Shown here: in pieces, positions 8,518 to 17,522 of the stretch
How the letters are laid out: each line of letters opens with the position of its first letter
How positions within the stretch are numbered: the stretch's first letter is position 1
Notes under the pieces: generated by a model
Databases searched by the model: none
Told to the model about the DNA's origin: nothing
Seen by the model: only the letters and a program-made list of their open reading frames with translations
Translations under genes and position numbers: made by a program
From: CBDDHT01 sp965227905
Lineage (GTDB): Bacteria; Pseudomonadota; Alphaproteobacteria; Rhizobiales; Methyloligellaceae
NCBI GenBank assembly: GCA_965227905.1
Contig: OZ245780.1
Location: forward strand, 3,782,001-3,846,000
Length of the DNA stretch: 64,000 nt
Direction: 5' to 3'

Positions 8518-9150
8518 ATGGCAGCAGTCCTGATTGTCGGCGCCAGTCGAGGCCTTGGCCTCGAGACGGTCAAACGCGCATTGCAGGCCGGCCATGAGGT
8601 TCAGGCGCTTGCACGTTCGGCGGACACAATCGCTGTCGACCATTCGAACCTTCACAAGGTTGCGGCCAATGTCCTCGATCCAGGTGTGCTCGATAATTCG
8701 CTCCCGGCAGTCGATGTCGTGATCACGGCACTCGGCATCGCACCCACGGCCTCGCCCGTGCGCCTCTTCTCAGACACCGCCACTGCCGTCACCCAGGCCA
8801 TGCAGCGTCACGGCGTCAAACGTCTTGTCGCCGTGACAGGCATGGGAGCCGGGCCGACACGCCGGCTTGGCGGTTTGCTCTATTCCCAGATCCTGCGCCC
8901 GGTGTTTCTGCACACGATCTATGAGGACAAGGACCGCGAAGAGGCAATTGTTCAGGAAAGCGGTCTCGACTGGACGATTGTGAGGCCCGGATTCTTGACC
9001 CGCCTGCCGTCTCGCGGCCGCTATCGCGTTTTGACCGACCCGCAGGACTGGGAGTCCGGTTTTATAAGTCGTGGCGACGTGGCGAACTATCTCGTGCGCC
9101 AGATCGAAGATCGATCTGATGTGCACAAGACACCGTTGCTTGTCGGTTAG
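8518..9150 (+). CDS. NAD(P)-binding atypical SDR (NmrA-like) oxidoreductase
   Basis: A 210-residue Rossmann-fold protein. The cofactor loop GASRGLG lies at residues 8-14. Further features are VVITALGIAP in place of the NAG motif, RLVAVTGMGAG, and a late segment WTIVRPGFLTRLPSRG typical of atypical extended SDRs (NAD(P)H-binding, SDR_a5 type). The classical Tyr-x-x-x-Lys is not clear, which fits sensors or flavin-reductase-like relatives as well as enzymes. It is probably the distal gene of the HIT transcript and is followed by a palindromic repeat. Confidence 0.9.
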   Translation: MAAVLIVGASRGLGLETVKRALQAGHEVQALARSADTIAVDHSNLHKVAANVLDPGVLDNSLPAVDVVITALGIAPTASPVRLFSDTATAVTQAMQRHGVKRLVAVTGMGAGPTRRLGGLLYSQILRPVFLHTIYEDKDREEAIVQESGLDWTIVRPGFLTRLPSRGRYRVLTDPQDWESGFISRGDVANYLVRQIEDRSDVHKTPLLVG

Positions 9151-9191
9151 CGCGATCTCGACACATAACTCCGATTGGAACCTGCCGCTTT

Positions 9192-9270
9192 CCCCTCACC
9201 CAACCCTCTCCCCAGGGAGAGAGTCAGGACACTCGTCCCCTCTCCCTGGGGAGAGGGTTAGGGTGAGGGG
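9192..9270. repeat. Long imperfect palindrome (REP-like, CCCTCACCC...GGGTGAGGG)
   Basis: The left arm opens with CCCCTCACCC and continues through ACCCTCTCCCC. The right arm mirrors it with GGGGAGAGGGTTAGGGTGAGGGG. The central 20 or so bases are unpaired. This GC-rich dyad lies between two convergent genes and can fold as a strong hairpin, so it may terminate both. Its wording resembles dispersed intergenic palindromes common in proteobacterial genomes. Confidence 0.75.
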
Positions 9271-9305
9271 TTGGAGGGGCCACATCCAAGCAGACGTCCG
9301 TCAAT

Positions 9306-9980
9306 CTACATCACAGGCGTCACAATCACTTCGCCAACATTGACCCGGGCCGGCTGTTCCAACGCGTAGACAACCGCCGCGGCGACATCGTTGGCCGTCA
9401 ATGCCTGCGGCTTCGGCTCATCGAAGAACGGTGTGTCGACCATTCCAGGAGCGATGACCGTACAACGCCCGCCCCATTCGTTCATCTCAAGCGTCAGGTT
9501 CCGTCCAAAGCCATGGACGAACCATTTGGTTGCGCCATAGACCGACCCCTTCAGGGCAACGGTCCCAGCCCGCGATCCGGTCAACAGCATGTGTCCTTTG
9601 GTCTTTTTCAACTCAGGCAAGGCATGCTTTACGGTGAGGCAGAGGCCCCAGACATTGATGTCGATCATCTCGCGCCAATTGGCGACATCGCCCCCTTCGG
9701 CGCCGGGCCCGGTCGCCCCGATACCGGCATTTGCAAAGACCGCTTCCAGCGGTCCGAAGCGAGCGGCTTCGGCTACGGCACGCACCACCTCATCCTCCTT
9801 GGTGACATCGCACGCGATCGCACAGGCCTTGTCCGCTCCAAGCTCCTGCGCGAGGCGGTCGATCTTGTCCTTCGATCGGGCGGCAACGGCAACGCGCCAG
9901 CCAAGCTTCACTGCGGCGCGTGCGGTTGACTCTCCGATCCCGGACGACGCTCCGGTGATAAGCAAAGTTCTATCGGTCAT
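9306..9980 (-). CDS. Classical short-chain dehydrogenase/reductase
   Basis: A 224-residue SDR with the full motif set: TGASSGIG near residues 9-16 for cofactor, FANAGIG for the NAG motif, a catalytic Ser in LLTGSRAG, and YGATK giving Tyr-x-x-x-Lys. The ending (IAPGMVDTPFFDE) is typical of small clan members. Basic residues after the second strand (ARSKDK) favour NADP(H). The substrate cannot be inferred. It is followed upstream on the same strand by a second SDR only about 50 bases away, so the two may be co-expressed. Confidence 0.9.
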   Translation of the reverse strand: MTDRTLLITGASSGIGESTARAAVKLGWRVAVAARSKDKIDRLAQELGADKACAIACDVTKEDEVVRAVAEAARFGPLEAVFANAGIGATGPGAEGGDVANWREMIDINVWGLCLTVKHALPELKKTKGHMLLTGSRAGTVALKGSVYGATKWFVHGFGRNLTLEMNEWGGRCTVIAPGMVDTPFFDEPKPQALTANDVAAAVVYALEQPARVNVGEVIVTPVM

Positions 9981-10028
9981 GCGATGTCCTTCGTGTAGCC
10001 AAATGGGGTTTCTGACGTCGAATTGGAG

Positions 10029-10811
10029 TCAGGTGTGTGGAACGATCCCGATGCCGACCGCATTGAATCCACCGTCGACGGCAAGCGTATGCCCGTTCAC
10101 ATAGCGCGAATCGGGTCTGGCGAGGAATGCGACACTCGCAGCGATCTCCTCGGGCGTGCCATAACGGCGGCTGGGAATGAGCTGATGAAAGTTCGCACGA
10201 TCGCTATCGGTGTGGGCCGCACGGGTCAGCTCGGTGTCGACGGGTCCCGGCGCAATGGCATTCACTGTTACGCCCCGCTCGCCAAGTTCGAGAGCGAGAA
10301 CGCGGGTGACCAGTTCCAGCCCCGCCTTCGAGGCACCGTAGGCCGCCCGGTTTTCACCGCCACGGTGACCGGCAATCGAACTGATATTGATAATCCGGCC
10401 CGACCCCTGCTCGACCATATGGCGCGCAGCCGCCTGTGCCATGGCGAATGCGCCGACCAAATTGACTTTCAGCACGCGCTCGAACGTTTCCGGCTTCATA
10501 TCCAGTGCCGGTTCCATAACGCCGACACCGGCATTGTTCACGAGGATGTCGACGCTGCCCATTGCGGCGACCATGCGGTCGACGGCTTCCTGTGCCATGG
10601 CATGTTCCGCCACATCGAGTTTGAATCCGGCGGCCGGTCCTTCAGTGACAACCGGCAGCTCCTTGGCGGCAGCCTCGGCCCCTGCCGCGTCCAGATCACC
10701 GATGACCAGACGGGCACCATCGGCAGCCAGCCGTTTCGCAATGGCCAATCCGATGCCACGCGCGCCTCCCGTTACGAGAGCGCACAACCCTGAAAGCGGA
10801 CGCTTATCCAT
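10029..10811 (-). CDS. Classical SDR oxidoreductase (FabG-like)
   Basis: This 260-residue SDR has TGGARGIG at the cofactor loop, ILVNNAGVG, NISSIAGHRGG with the catalytic Ser, YGASKAG with Tyr/Lys, and the FabG-like ending FLARPDSRYVNGHTLAVDGG. An acidic Asp after the second strand (IGDLDAAG) points to NAD(H). It is first in a probable two-gene SDR transcript and divergent from the FAD/NAD(P)-binding gene, with 217 bases between them. The likely role is oxidation of a secondary alcohol or reduction of a ketone in catabolism; the substrate is unknown. Confidence 0.92.
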   Translation of the reverse strand: MDKRPLSGLCALVTGGARGIGLAIAKRLAADGARLVIGDLDAAGAEAAAKELPVVTEGPAAGFKLDVAEHAMAQEAVDRMVAAMGSVDILVNNAGVGVMEPALDMKPETFERVLKVNLVGAFAMAQAAARHMVEQGSGRIINISSIAGHRGGENRAAYGASKAGLELVTRVLALELGERGVTVNAIAPGPVDTELTRAAHTDSDRANFHQLIPSRRYGTPEEIAASVAFLARPDSRYVNGHTLAVDGGFNAVGIGIVPHT

Positions 10812-11028
10812 GACTCACTCCCCCCGAATGAACCGGTCTATGTGAAGCGCGAACGTAAAACCGCGATGGCATCGCTGTCCACCAAGTGACTGCACCTTTG
10901 GTCTGGGTCTGGTTATTTCGAGAAATATGATTGTTCTCTACTGCTAAAGACAGACGCCATTATTACTGCGGGAATTTCCACTAAAAGACTGACTCGTATG
11001 TTGTTTTCAGATTTGGAGAGATTATCGA

Positions 11029-12477
11029 ATGAGCGAAAAGCCTAGGGTCGCCATTGTCGGCGGCGGGTTCACGGGCGCTGCCACCGCCATTCATTTGTCA
11101 CGTAATGCTCCGGCATCTCTTGCCATATCCGTCATCGAACCGCGCCCTGAGGTCGGCCGCGGCGTCGCTTATTCCGCAACAGACCCGGATCATCGGATCA
11201 ACGCACCCTCCGGTTTTCATTTTCTCTACCCGGAAGACCCGGACGGGATCGAAAACTGGCTTCGCAAAACCGGTCGCTTCGATCGCGATGACGGGATTGC
11301 AGCCTTCGACGGCGCCCTGTTTCCCAGACGCGAGGACGTTGGCGCCTATTTCAACAGTGAGTTTGCTGCGCATATGCAGGACAATCCCTCCAAGTCGGAT
11401 ATGCAGCATATCCGCCAACGGGCCGTCCAGATGACACCGGCCGCGAACGGCTTCACTGTTACCCTTGAAGACGGTACGGAATTGGCTGCCGACCTCGTCA
11501 TTGTGACGACCAGCAACGAGGCACCGAATGTGCCGACATCAATCGACGAAGCGCTCAGATCCCATCCCGGATTTGTTGCTGATCCGTGGGATGTCGGCCG
11601 TCTCACGTCCATCGACTCCAACGCCAATGTCATGATTCTGGGAGCGGGATTGACCGCAGCAGATGTTATCTCAACCCTCGTTCGCGACAAGTCCGGCATC
11701 ACAATCGATGCTGTTTCCCGTAGCGGCATCCGGCCAACATCTCGGCCAAGGTCTCACGCCAGTCTGCCGCAACCCATCTGGGACCGGACGGATGCCAGGC
11801 CGTCACCCTTCGAGACGAAATACGGCACACTCAAATCGGTCCGCAAGATCCTGCGCGTTGTGCGAGAGGAAATAGCGGAGAACGCAGAACAAGGCATTCC
11901 CTGGCAGCCAGCCTTCGACGATGTCCGCGATTCGTTGCGCTGGCTCGCATTGGCGATGCCTCTTGAAGAAAAAAAGCGTTTTCAGCGTCATCTACGCCGT
12001 CGTTACGATTCCTGTCGCTTCCGATACCCACCGCAAAACGATGAGATTCTGAGAGAAGCCGAAGCGTCCGGACAACTGACGTTCCATCTCGGCAATGTCG
12101 ACCATATTGCGGGAAAGGAAACCGGCGTTGAGGTCGGTTGGACCAAAGGCGGTGTTTCAACGGTCCGCGACTTCGATGCGGTCATCAACTGTGTCGGCCC
12201 GCCATCGCGCCCGGACCGGTCCGACAATCCATTTCTCAAATCCATAATTGCAGAAGGTCATGCGCGGGTGGCACCGCTAGGCGTCGGTCTCGATGTCGAT
12301 GATGATTGCCGGGCAGTCGACGGACAGGGTCGGTCACAGTCCCGTTTGTTTGTGGTCGGCCCGCTGACCTTTGCCAAATTCGGCTACCCGCTGGGCATCC
12401 CATTTATCGTTCATCAGATCGTTCATGCGATGCCTGGAATGCTCGACGAGATAGGTGCGTCGATCAGCCGATCTTGA
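11029..12477 (+). CDS. FAD/NAD(P)-binding protein, YdhS-type
   Basis: A 482-residue flavoprotein of the NAD_binding_9 / YdhS type. The FAD loop GGGFTG is near residues 11-16, followed by the family's VGRGVAYSATDPDHRINAPSG, which includes a GVAY element. A second dinucleotide loop, ILGAGLTAADV, lies near residue 205, and AVINCVGPPS comes late. No signal peptide is seen. Biochemical roles in this family are poorly defined; some members are annotated as urate hydroxylases, but nothing here supports that. Its last 14 bases overlap the 3' end of the convergent IclR gene. Confidence 0.88.
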   Translation: MSEKPRVAIVGGGFTGAATAIHLSRNAPASLAISVIEPRPEVGRGVAYSATDPDHRINAPSGFHFLYPEDPDGIENWLRKTGRFDRDDGIAAFDGALFPRREDVGAYFNSEFAAHMQDNPSKSDMQHIRQRAVQMTPAANGFTVTLEDGTELAADLVIVTTSNEAPNVPTSIDEALRSHPGFVADPWDVGRLTSIDSNANVMILGAGLTAADVISTLVRDKSGITIDAVSRSGIRPTSRPRSHASLPQPIWDRTDARPSPFETKYGTLKSVRKILRVVREEIAENAEQGIPWQPAFDDVRDSLRWLALAMPLEEKKRFQRHLRRRYDSCRFRYPPQNDEILREAEASGQLTFHLGNVDHIAGKETGVEVGWTKGGVSTVRDFDAVINCVGPPSRPDRSDNPFLKSIIAEGHARVAPLGVGLDVDDDCRAVDGQGRSQSRLFVVGPLTFAKFGYPLGIPFIVHQIVHAMPGMLDEIGASISRS

Positions 12478-13276
12478 GTCCCGAAAAGAACAGCCCTTCG
12501 AGATCCTGGGCCGCTGTCTGCATGAAGGGGACATTGTGCTCAATCTCGTCAATGGACTTGCGGGTCGTGAGGGAATGGGTCGAGAGGAAGGCGCACGGTG
12601 CGTCGTTCCCATTCCGGACCGGAACGGAAGCGCCGACCATGTCGTCAAACCATTCTTCATCGTCGAGGGCGTAGCTGGCCTGTCTGATCTTTTCGAGTTC
12701 AGACGCGAATTGCCGGCTGCCCGTAATCGTGTTGCGGGCGTTCTTTTTGGGCTTGATGTTCTTGAACACTCTGATCGCGGCGTCATGCTCGAGCGAGCTG
12801 AGGTAGAGCTTGCCCGATGCACAACAATGCAGTGGGAGTGGATCGCCGATTTTGAGTGCAATCTGGAACGGCCAATTCGACTCGACGCGATCGAAATAAA
12901 CCAGCTTCGTACCAAGTGGCACCGAGAGGCTGACCGTTGCATCCAATTGCTCCGATAACCGCCTGAGTATCGCCCGCCGCTCTGTCACTTGCGGCTCGTA
13001 CTGCAGGCAGTTCAGAATCATCGACCGCAGCCGAACGCCAGGAATGATCCTGTTCGCCGGCCCCGCAGCAACAAACCCTTCTTCCGTCAAAGTCTCGATC
13101 AGTCGGTAGATCGTCGGCAGAGGAATCTCCAGCAACTCGGCGAGTTGCGCCGCTGTCCCATTGCTGGGATCGACACAGATCGCCTCGAGAACCTCGAGAA
13201 TTCGCCTGGGAGAGGTTCGTTTTGCTTTCGATTCCATCTTTGGCTTTTGAATTGCCGACTTTGTTCGAACGGACAT
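12464..13276 (-). CDS. IclR-family transcriptional regulator
   Basis: A 270-residue regulator with an N-terminal winged helix (recognition region about residues 43-68, LAELLEIPLPTIYRLIETL) and a C-terminal IclR effector domain. The domain contains LHCCASGKLYLSSL and the late FFSGLKIG. It lies 10 bases after the stop of the semialdehyde dehydrogenase gene, so both share a transcript. It probably controls that operon and the divergent iron-ADH/TRAP genes in response to a small carboxylate. An 8+8 inverted repeat in the divergent promoter region is the obvious operator candidate. An internal ATG 39 bases downstream is an alternative start. Confidence 0.92.
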   Translation of the reverse strand: MSVRTKSAIQKPKMESKAKRTSPRRILEVLEAICVDPSNGTAAQLAELLEIPLPTIYRLIETLTEEGFVAAGPANRIIPGVRLRSMILNCLQYEPQVTERRAILRRLSEQLDATVSLSVPLGTKLVYFDRVESNWPFQIALKIGDPLPLHCCASGKLYLSSLEHDAAIRVFKNIKPKKNARNTITGSRQFASELEKIRQASYALDDEEWFDDMVGASVPVRNGNDAPCAFLSTHSLTTRKSIDEIEHNVPFMQTAAQDLEGLFFSGLKIG

Positions 13277-13286
13277 ATATCAGACG

Positions 13287-14783
13287 CTATGACAGGGTTG
13301 GCAGGGAGAATTCCGGTCCGCTCGTGCCTTTGTTCGGCCAGGACATAGTTGCCGTCTTCAACCGCGTGTAGAAACGAACGCCTTCGGGGCCGTGCATGTG
13401 GTGATCTCCAAAGAGGGAGCGCTTCCACCCGCCAAAACTGTGGTAGGCGACCGGCACGGGTATTGGAACGTTCACGCCCACCATGCCGATCTTGCTACGC
13501 TCGATGAAGTGCCGTGCGACACCACCATCGTTCGTGAACAACGCCGCTCCGTTGCCGAGTTCATGATCGTTCGCAAGAGCCAGAGCGTCACCATATTGCT
13601 GTGTTCGGACAATCCCGAGGACCGGTCCGAAGATCTCTTCCTTGTAGATCGTCATATCCGGCGTGACCTGGTCGAAAATGCAAGGCCCCAGGAAATAACC
13701 GTTTTCATATCCTTGAAGCGACAAACCGCGGCCATCGGCAACAAGTTGCGCCCCTTCCTGCTCGCCTTTCTCGATATACCCCAGGACTTTGTCAAGATGA
13801 CCCCGCGTGTTCAGCGGCCCATAATCGGAGTCCGTATCCGTATAGGGCCCGACCTTTAGTTTCGATGTGGCTTCAATCAAAGAGTCCCGAACACGGTCGC
13901 CGGTTTCATCGCCGACACAGACGGCCAGTGAGATCGCCATGCAACGCTCACCTGCCGATCCGAAAGCCGACCCGATCAGAGCGTCGGTTACACCTTCCAT
14001 ATCGGCATCGGGCATAACGATCATATGATTTTTGGCGCCGCCAAGGGCCTGTACCCGCTTATTGTTTGCCGACCCTGTCCGATAGATATACTCGGCAATC
14101 GGCGTCGAGCCGACAAAACTGACCGCCTGGACGCGCGGGTCGGTCAGCAGTGTATCGACCGCTTCCTTGTCGCCATTGACCATATTGACCACGCCGTCCG
14201 GGCAACCGGCTTCGCGTGCCAGTTCGACGATACGCAGCGGACAGCTCGGATCCTTCTCCGATGGCTTGAGGATAAAGGTGTTCCCGCAGGCGAGCGCAAC
14301 CGGCATCATCCACAGAGGCACCATCGCCGGAAAGTTGAACGGCGTGATACCGGTACAAACGCCCAGGGGCTGACGGAGATTGAAGCTGTCGACGCCGGTA
14401 CCGACATTCGCCGAGAACTCACCCTTCAAGAGTTGTGGAATCCCGCAGGCGAACTCAACGACCTCAATGCCGCGCGTGACCGAACCTCTCGCATCGTCAA
14501 GCGTCTTGCCATGTTCGCGCGACACCATCTCGGCCAGTTCATCGATGTTCTCGCTGAGCAGTTCCTTGAAGCGGAACATGATGCGGGCACGATTGATGGG
14601 CGTGCGGGAAGACCATTCCTCAAACGCAGCCTCTGCTGCAGAGATGGCCGTTCGCACCGTTTCGCTATCGGCCAGTTCCACTTCGGCGATCTGTTCGCCG
14701 GTTGCCGGATTGTACACAGGACCCGTTCGACTTGCAGCTGCTCCCGCATTGCTGCCGCCGATAAAATGACCAATCCGCTTCAC
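13287..14783 (-). CDS. mmsA: CoA-acylating methylmalonate-semialdehyde dehydrogenase
   Basis: A 498-residue ALDH-superfamily enzyme that oxidatively decarboxylates methylmalonate or malonate semialdehyde to propionyl- or acetyl-CoA. The catalytic nucleophile is Cys281 in GSAGERCMAIS. The usual ELGG general-base motif reads ALGGAKNHM, the replacement of Glu that marks CoA-dependent MMSDH enzymes. GITPFNFPAMVPLWM is also characteristic. It could serve valine/inositol breakdown, but coupling to an IclR regulator and a divergent alcohol dehydrogenase plus TRAP transporter suggests a dedicated uptake and oxidation route for a hydroxy-acid. Confidence 0.95.
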   Translation of the reverse strand: MKRIGHFIGGSNAGAAASRTGPVYNPATGEQIAEVELADSETVRTAISAAEAAFEEWSSRTPINRARIMFRFKELLSENIDELAEMVSREHGKTLDDARGSVTRGIEVVEFACGIPQLLKGEFSANVGTGVDSFNLRQPLGVCTGITPFNFPAMVPLWMMPVALACGNTFILKPSEKDPSCPLRIVELAREAGCPDGVVNMVNGDKEAVDTLLTDPRVQAVSFVGSTPIAEYIYRTGSANNKRVQALGGAKNHMIVMPDADMEGVTDALIGSAFGSAGERCMAISLAVCVGDETGDRVRDSLIEATSKLKVGPYTDTDSDYGPLNTRGHLDKVLGYIEKGEQEGAQLVADGRGLSLQGYENGYFLGPCIFDQVTPDMTIYKEEIFGPVLGIVRTQQYGDALALANDHELGNGAALFTNDGGVARHFIERSKIGMVGVNVPIPVPVAYHSFGGWKRSLFGDHHMHGPEGVRFYTRLKTATMSWPNKGTSGPEFSLPTLS

Positions 14784-14850
14784 GCCGCTCTCCTTAAATC
14801 GTGAGTTGAGATTGCCCTTAGCCTATCTCGCAAGGCAGCCGTTGAGAAGC

Positions 14851-14907
14851 TTAAATGAGAAATCTTTTATCATTTAATTGACATACCGTTTACGTCATCG
14901 CTAGTGT
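14851..14907. promoter_or_regulatory. Operator dyad and promoter between mmsA and the iron-ADH gene
   Basis: A perfect 8-base inverted repeat, TTAAATGA at 14851-14858 and TCATTTAA at 14870-14877, has an 11-base spacer. It abuts a consensus -35 hexamer TTGACA at 14878-14883 on the plus strand; a weak -10 (TAGTGT) follows at 14902-14907. The dyad could block the plus promoter and lies 70 bases upstream of mmsA on the other strand. IclR binding is inferred from gene context. Confidence 0.5.
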
Positions 14908-14974
14908 TGCGACATCGGATCAGCCTGCAGATGCGATCGCAATGGCGCCGCGTCAAAGTCGACTGGGGAAACGA

Positions 14975-16144
14975 ATGCGAGAGACAGTTCGAGTCTGTAT
15001 TCCACGTTTTCTCCAGGTTGGACGCGGCAGCGTTGAACACATTCCCGACATTCTCGCCAAGACCGGCGCTGCCAGGCGGCCGCTCATCGTCACCGACAAA
15101 TTCATGGTGGAACACGGCTATTCCGACCGCATCACGCGCACGCTCGGCGAACACGGCATCGAATGCGGCGTGTTCGACGAAGCCGTGCCAGATCCGACAG
15201 ACAGCGTTGTTCACAAAGGCATCGATGCACTCGAAGCCGGCAACCATGACTGTGTCATCGGGCTTGGCGGCGGAAGCCCTCTAGACACGGCGAAAGCCAT
15301 CGCCGTGATGGCAAAGCATGGCCGTGATCTCCTGGACTACAGGCCGCCGAACGAATTCAATTCGCCGGGATTGGCAACGATCGCAATCCCGACGACTGCA
15401 GGAACCGGCTCGGAAGTCACCCATCACACGGTGATCGTCCATTCGGAAACGCGTGAAAAGATCTCCTGTCGCGGCGAAGCGTTTGTGCCCACCGCCGCAA
15501 TCGTCGATTTCGAGTTGACGCTGTCCAAACCGAAGCGCCTGATCGCCGACAATGCCCTCGATACGCTGACCCATGCGATCGAGGGTTATGTCAGCCGCAA
15601 GAGCACCCTGTTTTCCGATCGCATGGCACTCGATTGCATGCGTCTCGTTGGTGCCTATGTTCAGCGCGCCTATGCGGATGTGGACGACCTGGAAGCCCGG
15701 GAATATCTGATGCTGGCCGCAACACTCGGCGGGCTGGCTTTCTCAAACTCGTCTATTTGCCTGGTACACGCGATGAGCCGCCCGTTGGGTAGCCTCTTCC
15801 ATGTACCTCACGGCATGAGCAACGCGATGCTCCTGCCGACCGTCACTCGATTCTCCGTCGACTCGGCCTTTGAGCGCTATGCAGATTGTGGCCGGGCCAT
15901 CGGTTTGGCCGACTTGGACGACAGCGACGAAGTGGCCAATCGGAAGCTTATCGACGGTCTCTACACATATAACGAACAGATGGCCGTGCCATCTATGTCC
16001 GCATTCGGCATAAACCAGGACGCTTTCAACGGTGCCTTGGACCAAATGGCGGATGACGCGGTGCGTTCGGGTGCACCCAACAATAATCCGCGGATAGCGG
16101 ACCAGCAGGAAATCAAGGATCTGTTTTTGCAGGCCTGGTCATGA
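14975..16144 (+). CDS. Iron-containing (group III) alcohol dehydrogenase
   Basis: A 389-residue Fe-ADH. The NAD-binding loop GGGSPLDTAK spans residues 98-107 and IPTTAGTGSEVT follows. Metal ligands fall at Asp196 and His200 (DTLTHAIE), His265 (LVHAMSRPLG) and His279 (VPHGMSNA), so the enzyme looks complete. I chose the second ATG (MRETVRV), which follows a GGGGAAAC stretch; the first ATG, 33 bases upstream, adds only a basic leader. It should oxidise a primary alcohol or hydroxy-acid to an aldehyde, the kind of product the divergent MmsA consumes. It is first in a four-gene unit with the TRAP genes. Confidence 0.91.
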   Translation: MRETVRVCIPRFLQVGRGSVEHIPDILAKTGAARRPLIVTDKFMVEHGYSDRITRTLGEHGIECGVFDEAVPDPTDSVVHKGIDALEAGNHDCVIGLGGGSPLDTAKAIAVMAKHGRDLLDYRPPNEFNSPGLATIAIPTTAGTGSEVTHHTVIVHSETREKISCRGEAFVPTAAIVDFELTLSKPKRLIADNALDTLTHAIEGYVSRKSTLFSDRMALDCMRLVGAYVQRAYADVDDLEAREYLMLAATLGGLAFSNSSICLVHAMSRPLGSLFHVPHGMSNAMLLPTVTRFSVDSAFERYADCGRAIGLADLDDSDEVANRKLIDGLYTYNEQMAVPSMSAFGINQDAFNGALDQMADDAVRSGAPNNNPRIADQQEIKDLFLQAWS

Positions 16145-16230
16145 TGCGGGCAGCACTCATCATGATGGAGACGGCCCGTCGGGATCAGATTCGAGAAACT
16201 CGTCAGAACCTACGAAATGGAGGAAACGTG

Positions 16231-17325
16231 ATGACAAAGAACCGAAAGCGCGAATGTAAGAGGCTCTTGGGCAGAGGCATGCTTGTCGCCGCGGCTGCGA
16301 CGGCATTGTTTGCTTTTGCACCGCAGAGCGATGCAACGGCAGCTGAAAAGATCCGCTGGAAAGTCCAGTCCACATTCAACACCGGTTGGCCGGCACTTGG
16401 GGACCCCATTGCCTATGTCGCCAAAACCCTCAAGGCCGCGACCGATGGCCGGATCAATCTGAAGGTCTATGAGCCCGGCAAGATCGTGCCGCCTCTCGAG
16501 ATCTCCCCGTCAATCAGCAAGGGCGACCTGCCGGCTGCTTACAATTATATGGCCTATGACCAGGGCCGGATTCCTTCTGCCGTCCTGTTTTCAGCCGTTC
16601 CTTTCGGAATGGAGCCCTGGGAATACGCCGCATGGTGGTTCGAAGATGAAGGATCGAAACTTGCCGAAGAGATCTATCACAAACACAACATTCACCCTCT
16701 GCTCTGCAGCACCATCGGGCCGGAAACGGCTGGCTGGTACAGGAAGCCGATCAAGTCGCTTGATGACCTTAAAGGCCTGAAGATCCGGTTTTCCGGCCTC
16801 GGTGGCATGGTGCTGAACAAGATCGGCGCATCGGCCACATTGATGGCTGGTGGCGAAATCTTTGCCGCGCTTGAAAAGGGTACGCTGGATGCGACCGAGT
16901 ATTCCATGCCAGCTATCGATGAAGTCCTCGGCTTCCACAAGATTGCGAAATACAATCTGTTCCCAGGCTGGCACCAGGTTTCGACATCCACGCACCTGTT
17001 GATCAATCTGGATAAGTGGAAAGCACTTGGCTCAGCCGATCAGGCCCTTTTCAAAATGGCCTGCACCGCAGCGACCATGCGTGCGATCACGACAGGTGAA
17101 GCCCTTCAAGGCAAGCAGATCATGACCTTCAAGGACAAGGGCGTGACGGCTGCCAAGCTTCCTGACAGCGTCATCCAGGAACTGAAGCGCGTTGCCGCCG
17201 AAGTGATGGACGAAGAAGCCGCCAAGGACGCAGACTTCAAGCGGGTCTGGGAATCCCAGCAGGCATTCCACAAGCAATACCAGGTTTGGAAGAACTGGGG
17301 TTACCTGCCTCGCGATTTCAAATAA
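16231..17325 (+). CDS. TRAP transporter solute-binding protein, DctP family (TakP-like)
   Basis: A 364-residue periplasmic receptor with a basic N-terminus and a hydrophobic signal segment ending near Ala-Ala-Glu at about residue 36. The GGAGG ribosome site before this ATG fixes the start; the frame is open 90 bases further upstream. The DctP domain shows LKGLKIRFSGLGG with the conserved carboxylate-binding Arg, GPETAGWYRKPI, and EYSMPAIDEVLGFHKIAKYN. These are typical of the alpha-keto acid/TakP-type subgroup. It delivers a carboxylate ligand to the two membrane subunits encoded next. A related domain recurs fused to a caspase at 55-57 kb. Confidence 0.92.
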   Translation: MTKNRKRECKRLLGRGMLVAAAATALFAFAPQSDATAAEKIRWKVQSTFNTGWPALGDPIAYVAKTLKAATDGRINLKVYEPGKIVPPLEISPSISKGDLPAAYNYMAYDQGRIPSAVLFSAVPFGMEPWEYAAWWFEDEGSKLAEEIYHKHNIHPLLCSTIGPETAGWYRKPIKSLDDLKGLKIRFSGLGGMVLNKIGASATLMAGGEIFAALEKGTLDATEYSMPAIDEVLGFHKIAKYNLFPGWHQVSTSTHLLINLDKWKALGSADQALFKMACTAATMRAITTGEALQGKQIMTFKDKGVTAAKLPDSVIQELKRVAAEVMDEEAAKDADFKRVWESQQAFHKQYQVWKNWGYLPRDFK

Positions 17326-17522
17326 ATCGCCCTTCCGATCCCTCCCAGTCGGGAGTTTGGCGAAACAGTCTCCGCAGCCGGCAATGTCGGCTGCGGAGCG
17401 ATTGGCGACAATTCGAGCCCACTCGTTGTTGCAAGTCATCCGTACAGCTACAATCGAATGTGTGAGCAAGGGCCTGTGAAAATCTGTCACGCAGGGCGCA
17501 ACAGAACTGGGGGGAGCGAGCC

